64,000 nt of DNA, taken from the NCBI GenBank assembly GCA_013076295.1, contig RQOL01000024.1, forward strand, positions 3,921,158-3,985,157, given 5' to 3'. Both the position numbers and the translations under genes were made by a program. Each line of letters opens with the position of its first letter. Within the stretch, counting starts at the first letter, position 1. A model generated the notes under the pieces. It was not told the origin of the DNA and made no database searches. It saw nothing but the letters and a program-made list of their open reading frames with translations. This document shows positions 13,101 through 25,100 of this stretch, piece after piece. This DNA is from Sanderia malayensis (lineage: Eukaryota > Cnidaria > Scyphozoa > Semaeostomeae > Pelagiidae).

Positions 13101-16100
13101 CTAGCTCATTCTCACCTTGAAAAGTTCAACATTTTTGGCGGTTCTTTTTAAGGAGTTCTGGACTTCGATTAATAGCTAAGATTTCGTTCGTTGAATTTAT
13201 TACCTTTGCTACCAGAAATGTAATGAATGGCTGTCTTCCTGACATTGTCAATATCCTCTTTATTTTTCAAAATATTAAAGATGTTGTTTGTATGATTCAT
13301 TAGAGGCTATTGTTTATTGTCTATTTTGTATCTATTGTTCTGTTTCTCATAGGAGTGGGAGGCGTATGCTAGCTCCAGGGTATCATTAAGCACTCGCGTT
13401 GTTGCACTTACTCAGCAAATTATTGAATGGAGAAAATTGGAGCTAAGGTTAGCAGGCATTGATAATTCTAGTAAATATCACAATACTAGCTCTACTTAAA
13501 ATGGCTATGGAGATAGCTGCAGACATTGATTTTAGCAGCATTAATTTTTTTCAAGTTGCAATCTTGATCTTCTCATTATGTGTTTTCTATCTAAGGTGTT
13601 GGCCATATCTCCTGCAAGTAGTTGAAAATAAGTTTACGAAGCAAGCAAAAGAGTGGTTTTTGAAAGTATATTCAGCTTGCACTGATTTGCTTCACACTCA
13701 AGGTATTTAACAATCACACCACATTCAAGTTCATACCTTATTATCTGTTTTCGTTTGTAGTATGCATTGTCAATTATAAATATGCGTCCCTTTTGCAGAA
13801 GATGAAATTTCTCGATGCAAAGAGCTTGCAAAGCTAGTGCAACAATTTCTAGAGACGTCTCCGCTTGGGGAATTTCTAGCACGACTCAATCTTGTGTTTA
13901 TTCTTTACAAACTAATGGAACACGAATTTCCAGGTATGTAACATTATCAACTATGTCATAAACTGCCGCAATGGGATAAAACGCATTGTTTTAAACAATG
14001 CTAACCCATAAAATGCTGTGTTTTGTTTCTTTATTCAAAACTGCGCGAACCCCGTTATGCGAAGCGAATAAATAATGATTTGTTTGATTTTGCTTTATTG
14101 GACATTTTGTCTAAATTTTTTTCTTTTAATTCTAATTTTCGTTATAGATTCCTCGATTGTTCTATGGAATATATATCACTATTACAAACAGTTCACTGGT
14201 AATATTATTGAAAATATCCGTAAATTGAAGACACCTATTGAAAAGGAACTAAAGGTTAGTCTTTGCATTGTTATTAATGATGATTATTTCAATATTATAG
14301 ATATTCAATCTTCTTGCCATGCTATTTGCTAGGGCATTGTCGATTTCTCATTTTTTCCTTTAAAGGACTTTGTGAAGATTGCAAGATGGAAGGATATAAA
14401 TTATTATGCGATTAAAGAAGCTACTGAGAAATCTCACCGATCACTTCATAAATTCATCAGAAAGTACCAGGTATTTTCTTATTCAAGTTCTTTCTTAATC
14501 TCATTTTCTCAATTCTTCTATCATACTCCTTTTGCTATTACCTATTCTTGATAGTCTACAGTTTTTGTATTCTTTTAATTCTTTTCTACTTTTTCTCCTT
14601 TTCGTATTGCGTATCGTTTAACTCTACGACTTGTATTGCGCATATGCATCAATTGTTGTCAAGGATAAAGACACACGAATCAAGCCTCGTAGACGAGAGA
14701 GCTTGTATACGACTATAATATACGACTGTCTAAACAAAAACATTTCTGAATTGTTTGAAAATCATTTTGAGAATAGGGACCATGGGTATTTAATTCCAAA
14801 CATTTGCAGTTCAGAAAGTTAGCTGACGTTAATATGGCAACATATATAACTACTTTTAGGAAAGCATTAGAAGAAGATTGTATATAGGCGTATTTTATGT
14901 TTTCTTCAATTTCTATCTGTATTTTTAATACATTTCTACCACTTTAAATTAAAATTTTATAAGTTTTTGCTTTTGATTTAACGTCGCGAACAAGTACTAT
15001 TATCAAAAAGTATTGTTATCCACAGGGTCCTGTGGTAAGAGTAGATAAAGGCTTCTTTGACCTGCCTTCGCTTATCTTTTTTTGTTATTATTTTTATCAT
15101 TCTATCACACTGTTATTCTTATTTACAGCTGACTTTATTTTTCTCTACTTCAGTTATGCAATAATGGTTTTTATTATGTAATGGTAATGGCGTTGATATT
15201 TGATACTTGCTATATTTAGTGATTATATATATGTTCTTTTATTGTTTAGGAGGCATTATCGTCAACAGTTTCAGACCAACTGAAGCTCATACACACATCT
15301 GTCACGGAAACAAAACTGGATAAGAAATCTTTGAATGATACAAGTCGTTTTCGAGCTTCGATAGATGTTTTGGTAAGTTCTATTTGTTGGAATCAATATT
15401 TTATCATGTACATTGAAATTTTGTTTTGTCCTAACCATTGCCTAATCCCAGCTTAGCTTCCTTCGAGAGTTTTCATCGTCCCAGATTGACTTTAGTTTTG
15501 CTTTCTATGGAGTCTTTTGTCTTGGAAGTAATAATTTCGGTTGAAGGACTCAATGAATCTAGTTTTGTAAACTATGAAACTCTTTCTATTAAATCATTAG
15601 AATGGGCATTGAAATAACTTTGTTGAAGCCGAATATAACAATTGGATTTTTATACAATTCAGTGTTTACATGTTTCGATAAGATTAGTCTTAGTATAAAG
15701 CAACATATAGAACAACACCTTTTGACTTTTTCGAGAGAATTTTCCACAATTTTCATGCCTTGAGTTTTCAGAATTCATTGGTTAATTTAATGCAGGCACA
15801 GATTCGAATAATTACCAATAATCTAATACTACAACAAGCAGAAGAATTTTGTTTTGAACTTTCTTCTGTCCAGCTGGACATGGATTAATGGTTAACAGAT
15901 GTTAATAAAGCCTTCCACTGGCTTTATTTTTCCACATATTATGACTTTTTTTGAACAACTAAAGATTTCTTCGTTTTCTGATTAAAATCTCATCAAGAGT
16001 AAAGCATATTTATTGCTTGCGATTGCATTTTTGCATCGTTTTTTACCACGAACAAATTAACACGAGTCAGTAAATTGAGTTTTTGTCATGGGTTGTTAAT

Positions 16101-19100
16101 GGAATTGTACTGAGAGATGGCTGGGTATAAGAATTGGTTGAGTCTGATGAATGCATTGCAGTGTGGATGCTAAAAGCGTCTTCATCATAAATTAGCCATT
16201 GTCCACACAGCGACACAAATTGCCCAGCATTTGTCGGTGGCTTTCTACGACTGTTTTCAATCAGCAAGATTTTATGAAACCGAACTGTTTGTGGCGATTG
16301 TTGTAGAACATCTACTGATTTTCGAGCAATGTTTTCGCCTCATCGTCAAATTACTGGTGGTAAGCTTGTGACCACATCGATGGAAATATTTTATTGAAAA
16401 CATGACAACTTCATTATTCGTTTTGTGTGATTTGTTATATTGTTGTGCTGTGAAAGAATAACCTCATCTGCTATCGTTGGGGACTTTGCGAGGAGAGCTG
16501 TTAGCCTTCATAACTATATAACAGCTGCAGTTATTTTCTTTCAAAATAATTCGTGGATTGGCAGAGATACAGTGAGTTTTTAGCCTTCATAGCGATGTCA
16601 AAGCTGCAATTTTTCGCGGCGAAATAATCCTATGACAGACGAAGACACATTTGGGTTTTTGGTCGTTACTGCTTTACGCCATTTGTAAGACATTTCATGA
16701 CCAGATAGACTTCTACAAAGATTACGACAAGAATTGTTTTATGCTATAAGACATAAGGGAAGAGATATATCTTTATAACTACGACCTCACATAACTTTCA
16801 ACCATCTTCTAGAGCAAAGTGTAAACCTTTCCAATGATGGTTTAACAACGGAACATGGCATAGCTACGCAAAGGGATATTAATAATTTATGTCGCTGTCA
16901 CAATGCAAAGCACCAATTGGCAGACTGACAATGTTGGGTAATTTAATGGTACATACACAATTTCAAGTAATTCATGTCTGCACCAATCATTTTGCGATCA
17001 TAATTTGACTTCAATCGTTAGATCTATCAAGCCGATACATACGTCATTGTATGTAGCTACATACATACTGATATAGGTCATTTTATTGACTTCAACATGA
17101 ACTTCAATCAATTAGATGATCCGAAGCGAATCAAGATCAAAATACGTAGAACAACGTACGAGACATATTTGTCTACTTTACAACGATTTCCAAACACCCT
17201 GCTTGGCTCGACGCGAAAAAGATTGCTCTACTATGACGATTACACCGATTGTATTGTGTTCAATGACCGCAGCACGTGTGCATTTGATTCTATCCTCTAT
17301 TATTACCAGTCGTATGGATCTCTGATTCGTCCACCGTGGCTAACAATGCAGGATTTTGAGAGAGAATGCCGTTTTTTTGACATAGAAGAAACCGCTATAA
17401 CGAGAATGAAAGAACGAGAGGGGTACTTCAGAGTTGAAAATGAAGACGATAAAGCCGAGAAAAGGCGATACGAGCTATCATCGTCTTGCAGAAACAAGCT
17501 GTGGCTTTTTTTCGAATACCCGGAGTCGTCGTTTTTGGCGCACGCTTTCGCCATAATAAGCTTTTTGTTCATAGCATTGTCCGTATCGTTGACTTGTGTC
17601 ACCACGATTCCGAGCGTCAAGCGGCGAGAAAAAACCGACTTGTTTTCAGACGAATATTTCCTCATCGAGTTGGTTTTGAATTCGTTTTTCATGATCGAAT
17701 ACGTGTGCCGACTGCTGTGTGCACCGAAAGTTGTCGGTTTTGTCTTTTCGCCTCTAAATCTAATCGATTTGACGGCGATATTTCCCTACTTTGTCATCTT
17801 GTGCATTGATCCAATCAAAGTATCGACGGTTGAGTTCTTGAAGATCATACGCACTGTGCGAGTGTTGAGGCTCTTTCGCCTGACGAAACAATCTAAAACA
17901 GTACACACTGTAATGGTGATCATGTCACAGTGCATCAACGATTTATTCACCGTGTTCATATGTCTCTTTATCACCACAGTAATCTCGGCGAGCTTGCAAT
18001 ATTACACGGAACTGAATGTGAAGGGCACCGCATTTACCAGTATACCCGAGTCAATGTGGTGGGCCATACAGACGCTTGTATGCCTCGGCTATGGTGACAT
18101 CATTCCAATTTCATCGCAGGGTAAGCTGGTTGCTTCCGCGGTGAGTATTTTCGGTGCCATCACGTTGACGGTTCCGTTGTTGTCGATCGGTGGACGGTAC
18201 TTAATCATGTATTCGAAGCAATTTGAAGTGCCCATTGGTGAAGACATGGATGGCATTGGTAATCAAACGCCCGGTGTTCATAGAGCATTGAGCCCCTCTG
18301 CAGAGGAAGATATTGAGAATGCTCCAGAGCAATCATAATGGATTTACGTATTCAGAAACAGGATTCGCAGCTAGCTGAGTAATATGAGTAGAACTAGACT
18401 GATTCATTGTTTGTTTTAAGCATCAAGTTGTAGAACCTCATGATTACATGCAATTGGAAATTTTAGATTTGATTAGTTAGCTCTTTTAGTTGTAGTGTTA
18501 AAATTACTTGAAATCGTGAATGTGTTTCTAGCTATCTATGGATTGCTTCTAGGTTATACAGAGAGTTTTCGTCTAATTCCATCATGAATGTATCTCTAGT
18601 TGCACTGTGAATGTGTTAATTGAACTATCAATATGTCTTAAAATTAAAGCCTTTTCACAGAAGCATATCAATAGAGGGGATCAAATTATTTGCTGGTTCT
18701 GTTTGCTACAAATTATGAGAGGTTTTAAATGTTGTTTCCTTTCTTTGTAGACTTTGCTTGCTGGCGTCACAAGTCAAGATGAATGGCTGAATAACTCTGC
18801 GACATTATCTGCCAAGATGATTAAGAAATGTGTCAAATTTATGAGACAAGCAAAACACAATGCAATGATCGAAGCACTGGATGAGTTATCAGGTATTTTT
18901 TTATTCTCGATTGCCTATTAATTGATCAATCGATATTTGCCATTGATTACTGATCAATTTTTTTCTGATAAGTTATTTAATGGTTATCACGATCTTATCA
19001 CTGATTTATTGACTGATGGCACGATTAATCAATCAATTTGTGTAATTGTTCAACTGATAATTTGATCAGTTATCCAATCGGTGATTCAATGATCCAGTGA

Positions 19101-22100
19101 TTATTCCAATTTGATTTATTACTTTTATAGCATACTTTTGTTAATTTATCTATTTTATTCCTTCATTATATCATTATTGTTTTTTGATTAGGTGACATAA
19201 TCGAAAACATAAAAGACCTCCAATCTGTTGAAGTCCTCAGCTTGGTAAGTAATCACTTCCTTCCCTACATATTTGCTCTTTTAATTTTCTCGATAATTCT
19301 TCATTTTCTCAATTGCTTAAAATTGTTTGCCAAGCTAAGTAGATTATTTTTCTTTTCATTTCAACAGCCTGAAGAGAAGCGTTCTCAAGCAAGAAAACAT
19401 TTGCATGCAAGAAAGAGAAAAGGCCTTGCTACGCTTTTCAAAACTCTCTCTACAATTGGTATGCATATGTACCTTTTAATCTCTGCCCCCTTTACGCTCT
19501 TTCCCCCTTCCTCCCACACACGTTTTTTCGTGCAGTTTGTATTGTGCCATGAACAATTTGCATTCATACATTTTGTTTTTAACGCTGCTTTCTGTGCAAT
19601 GTTTATTTTGTTAATTCTGTGCAATGTTTTTTTGAATAGGTCTCTCCTACCGAAAAGGCTTGGCTGTTATGCAGCAAGATGAAGAAGAGCTCAGTGTCAC
19701 TTCGCCAATAATTGAGCTCAAAGGGTCGAGGTATGGTTGATGTCATAATGATCATGATCATGACATTATTATTGTTATTATTACCATCACATTGGATCTG
19801 CTTCCCACTTGAGCTCTGTAAAACAGCTCTGTGGTCAGTTGTGCCTCTTGATTTACTGGTACTAATAACAGTTGCTTTAACGAAAAGTGTGGAAATATTC
19901 TCGAATAACATCCAATGTTTGACAAGACCCAATTAAGACCGACTCATGGTTCAATTAATAGCAGCTTCAATTTACCAGACATGTGTTGATATAAGCGGTT
20001 GTTTTGTAAAAACAGGCTTTTTCTTAATTTTCTCATCAAAATTATTCATGATTTTATCGTGGATTGAAAAGCCCAGTAATCCATTTTAATTTGGGTGATC
20101 TTTTGGTTTTGATTTCCTTAGCTTTCAATTAACAAACGTCGACTATGCTAACGAAATTTCCATTAAAATTCTATAATTTCAGCTGCTAACCAATTTTATT
20201 TCTGAAACTTTAATCCAGTTCTAGACTATTCATGAAATGCAGTTGCTTACTAAGCAGTGTATTTAGTGGACGAATAGAGAGAATTACATCACAATAGAAT
20301 CCCGATGTAATGAATGGGATCCAACAAATATTTTGTAATATTGGGAGTCTGCTAAGCAAAGGGGATAGGACCTTGTTTTTGGATCCTTGTGTCTGAAAGC
20401 CCGTCTGCATGCACTTTTTATATCCTGATTCCACTGTATTTTTCAGCCAGCTTTGGCTAACTGAGTATCCACTTGCTTCAGAGACATGCTACTTAGTTTA
20501 TTACCAAACTTTGATTTCATTTTTCAGAAGTGAATTGATGCTACTGATGAATGATTGTCATGGTTACTACTTCAAATGCCTGGCACGATCTTCTGCGTTA
20601 CACAACGCCATGAGAAATCCATCTAGGGTATCAAATGCTTCTTACTTTTTATATTTTTATCGTTACGGTGATCTAACAATTTTATCAATTTATTATTTGA
20701 CATTGGTGGTGAAGAGGGCATTTTGAAAAGTCGTTTATTTTCCATATTTTATCCTAGGAATTGACACCTCAAGATGTGGCAAGATGTAAAGGCCTTTCCC
20801 AGCATTTGATGCATGTTATTCAAGGACAGAGGAAACACATGAGCTCTTTAATTGAGAGCTATCAAAGCATAAGGTATTAACACTTTGTGGGACATGGGAC
20901 ATTTTCAAATAATGAGACATAATCGAACACTAGTGAATCCAAACGTGTTTGATTATGTCCCACACATCTTTTAAAAGGCACTTGAAATTTGTCGCCTTGA
21001 AAAAGTAAACTGTTAATGTGTTATTATATGTCTTTGTAGCGGCATGGTTAAAGAGCTAAGAACCGTTGTCAATTACAAAGAAGCAGTCAAGAATAAAGCC
21101 TCATTGCTGCCAATGCAAAGTGTAACTGTCAGTAGAATGGTAAGCTTTTGCATCTACAAAGTACTTATCAGTTATATTGCGATTAGGAGAATTTTCATGC
21201 ACTTTGAAAGTATCGGACGAGGTTTATTGGGTGTCTTTCATGAAAGCCTGCCATGTTGTTCTGTTCAGGAGGCGTAGTGGATTCTTTTATAGAAAGCATT
21301 ACAGGTTATGTAGTGGAAAGCATCATCGTTTTTGCAGTAGAAAGCATTGCAGTTTTCTAATGGAAAACATTATAGATTATTTTGTACTGAAAAGCATTAT
21401 AGTTTTTTTAGTGGAAAAAATTATAGATTATTTTGTAATGGAAAGCAGTATGTTCTTTTTAATGGAGAACATTACAGATTTTTTTTAGAATGTATAATAG
21501 ATTCGTAGTAGAGAGCATTATAGTTTCTATAATGTAGTAAAGCAAGTAACAATGATTTTTTTATTTAATAAACTTCTTCAGATCCACCTGAGAAGTATTA
21601 AAGAGGACACGATAAATCTCGTTAGTAGATGTCATGCGAATTAATGCGTTTTTCAATAAGGACTGCCTTTTTTACAGAGAAAGCTTAAAAAACATTTGGA
21701 TTTGACAATCTACGTTGTGATGCAATTCCGTCAATTGATGAATAGTTGTCCAGCATCACATGCACGTGCAACCGAATCTCCTTTGAGTGCAGATTCATTT
21801 CCACTAATCAACAGCTGTTGCTCTGAAGATGAACTAGTGAAAAGAACCTTGGAAAATATCGAAGTAATTAGCTATTAATATTGCTACTTTTGATTATTAT
21901 TGCTTCTCAAAAGAATGAATGTTATCCTATGAGAATATTTGTCTTCAATCGAATATCTAATTCTACGTTTTTCTATTTACAGACAATTTTGGGAAAGACG
22001 AAAGAAGCTAAAGGGAAGATAGATGCAATTGTTCATTGCTTTAGTTCACCATCGTTTGCTACCTGGTAATGTTTTGATTTTTTCATCTTCATATAGAATC

Positions 22101-25100
22101 CCTGAGCTCTCTTTAGACACCGTATTGATTAGGCTTCACTAAGATGGACCGAACTATATATATGGAACGTATACGAAGCTATATGAAGTCAATAGTGTAA
22201 CAAAAGTTTACCATGCTATGGAATTTATCAGTGTACATTGAACAAGTAGTGATTGCATTGCTTATTTTTATTTTAAAGGGAGCACGTAGATACAATCAGT
22301 TCTACTTTGGTACTGTTGGAAAGAAATTGCGAATTGTTGCAAGACATTGAAGATAATTTTACATGTAGCAAGTGGGTGAAATAACTTCAATAGCTTCATT
22401 TGTAATTGCCAAAGTAAAAATTGTGAACATTATCATCAGCGTTTTTAGATCAATGACGTTTCATCATATTTTTTGGGTTTATTTCAGTGTCCAACCCATC
22501 TACAGTACAGCTAGATCAATAGAAATGTTGAAGACTCAAACTAGGACTCTCATATTCGACTTTTTAAAGACAGATTCGTTCTATGCAAAATCCAACGAGT
22601 CAACAAGTACAACAAATCTCTCTCGTAAGAAAGTCAAGTTGTTAAAATTGAATGCATCTTATTATCACATTGAAACTTTCAGTGGTTCATATTACTCTTT
22701 CTATTGATTTTTCAGATGTTGTCAATGCAGCAAAGCGTCTTTTCAAGTCCGTTCTAGTCTCAATTCAGGAATTAAACAAATTAGAAACAGAAAGATCTGA
22801 TACTATTGCCGAAATTGTAAAAGAAGCTAACGATGATGAAGGTATCTTCTGGCCTGAAGTAAAATTTTACCATTCAAAGAGCAGCAAGATAATGTTATGA
22901 TGCAACTATGCTAATTCCTTTGCCAACTTAAGCTTGTGTTTTGTTACAGATAAAGATGAAGAGGAAGTTGACTTAGCTGACGGTCATTTGATACCGAGGC
23001 TTGACAAGGACTTCTACAAAGAGATTGCTTTGCTTTACCACAGTTCAGTTTCACAGAAGCTCCATGCTTTGTTTGAAGAAACGAGGAAGCTGTTTGATGC
23101 AGTCAGCAACGAAAGCAACGAACTGTTCTTCGTTTACGCTGGTCTTGTACAATACGTTGAATTCATGGAGTATTTTATGGAGAAGATTCTACATCTTCAT
23201 AGGACATCGTGCAAACTGTTATATGTGATTACTGGTGTATTCACAGAGCTTGCTGCACAGGTAGGGTGTTTCTATGTTCTTGAACAAAGGATGTCTCATT
23301 AGAATGAATAGTCGTATTATGGAGGGCAGTAAACATCTCGCTTGCACAAACCATGTCAATATCAGGGGAGACAGAAGAATTTTCAAAATATTGAGATAAA
23401 ATCAAGACATGTAGACCACCACCGTCAACGGTCGTCGACTTATCAAGGTTCACCAACATCTTAAATTTATTCTTCAAACAATAATCCAATGAGAACAGTT
23501 TCTTTTCCCGATTTCATTTGATTGTTATTGTATTTTGCAGGGCTTTTGTTTACCCCCTGAAGAAGTTGAAGCATCAGGTGAAGGTGCTACTGAATTTGAG
23601 GACATTGAAGGGGGAGGCATTGGTGAAGGGGAAGGAATGAAGGACGTCAGTAACCAGATTGAAAATGAAGACCAGGTAGGAAAGAGCTTTGTTCTATGCA
23701 TGTTATATAAAATTGCATCACAATTGGCTCTTGCTATCTGTAATTCTGAAGAGAAATGGAATTTTGATCGAAGTATGAGGAATTTAAGATATTCAAAGCA
23801 ACTAGCATGGTGTTTTTCTTGATGAGAAATATCGATTTGTCCAATGGAGCAAGATTGTTGACATGCCCGACTTTGAGATGGCAAAGTCAACTGTATTTGC
23901 AGTTTTGTTGTGAAAGTATACAGTTGGTCTATTGTATATTTTTATTTTTATTAGTTGCAAGAAGCCAAGCAGGAAGGGCAAGAGGAAAAGGATGAGCCAA
24001 AAGGTGAAGACAAAATCGAAGAGGAAGAAGATGGAATTGAAATGACAGACGATTTCGATGGCCAAATGCACGATGTTGACCAGAATGAAGATGGTAATCA
24101 ATCTGATGAAGATAATAAAGAGAATGAAGAGGATGTGGAAGATCAGATGGGAAAATTCGAGGAAAATGAAGAAGAGAAGTTGGACGAGAAATTCTGGGGA
24201 GATTCTGACGATGAGGAAAATGATGATAACCAAGCTGATGAAGATGAGAAGGGACCAGGAGCAGAAGCGAAAGTGAAGTCAGAATTGGTTGCAAAAGATG
24301 AAAATGAAGGTATGTTTTTTGTTGAAAATTGTCATCCATCTTCATTATAAGTGTTTTAGGATTTTTGATGTATGTCTTGTCTGCAAATTATTTATATTCT
24401 TTGCAAGTAGTTTGCTTTTTATATTTTTTAAATAGGGTTTATTATTTTGTGTTGTTGTTTATTTAAGGTGAGCAAGAAGGCAAAGCAAAAGAAAACAAAG
24501 ATGGAAATGTGGAAGAAGATGACCAAGATGAGGTAAATGAGTTGTCAGACAATGAATTAAATGATAACGATAAAGGTGAAGATGAAAATGAAGGTGGAGA
24601 AAAGAATCAAGAGGAAAATACTAACAAAGCAGATGATAATGATGGAGCGGTTGACGAGTTTCCATCTGATTTGGAATTGGATGACGAAGATGATGATGAA
24701 AATGGAAATGACAATGGAATTGAGAAGGGTAATAAATTCTGTCTTTTATTTTTTAAATTTGTTTTTCTTTCTGTACAAGATGCAAAAGAAGATCACATCA
24801 TTATATGTTCCTTTCGTTTTTGTTTTAGAGGAGAAAGCCATGAATGAAGACATGAATGATGAAGATGAAGCAATCGAGAATGAAGAAGAAGATGGAGGAA
24901 AATCTGAGAATGTGGAGGAAGAAGAAAAGGAAGCTGAAAATGAAGATGACGCAGAAGCTAAAAACGACGAACAGGAAGGAATAAAAGATCCAGACAAGCA
25001 AGGCGAAGAACCTCAGGTTAGTGTCCTGTTTTATTTAACTTGACATTTTGCATTTCCATTAATTCTTTGTGATATATCTAGCAATTTATCATGTTGTTTT

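Larger units (their letters stand above)
4246..15372 (+). other. MDN1: MDN1 exons 14-38: post-AAA linker, first half
   Basis: Exons: 4246 (or 4249)-4385, 4695-5208, 5329-5462, 5651-5808, 6007-6154, 6465-6651, 6825-7153, 7715-7879, 7974-8191, 8551-8798, 8915-9063, 9299-9517, 9801-10037, 10290-10382, 10596-10734, 10821-10866, 11181-11878, 12189-12424, 12978-13073, 13353-13447, 13596-13702, 13799-13933, 14148-14254, 14366-14470, 15250-15372. This is the helical, weakly conserved linker. Best-conserved anchors are LKWRDRFW (exon 17), FLTGLEILLKQTQ (32), YHYYKQFTGNI (36) and the FVKIARWKD block (37). The 5208 donor is GC. Introns over 300 bp are 4386-4694, 6155-6464, 7154-7714, 8192-8550, 10867-11180, 11879-12188, 12425-12977 and 14471-15249. 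Except for the minisatellite noted in 12425-12977, I see only AT-rich sequence in them. Confidence 0.85.

Noticed and set aside
24746..24997. Ser/Phe-rich minus-strand frame
   Set aside because: Antisense shadow of GAA/GAT codons in the midasin acidic segment.
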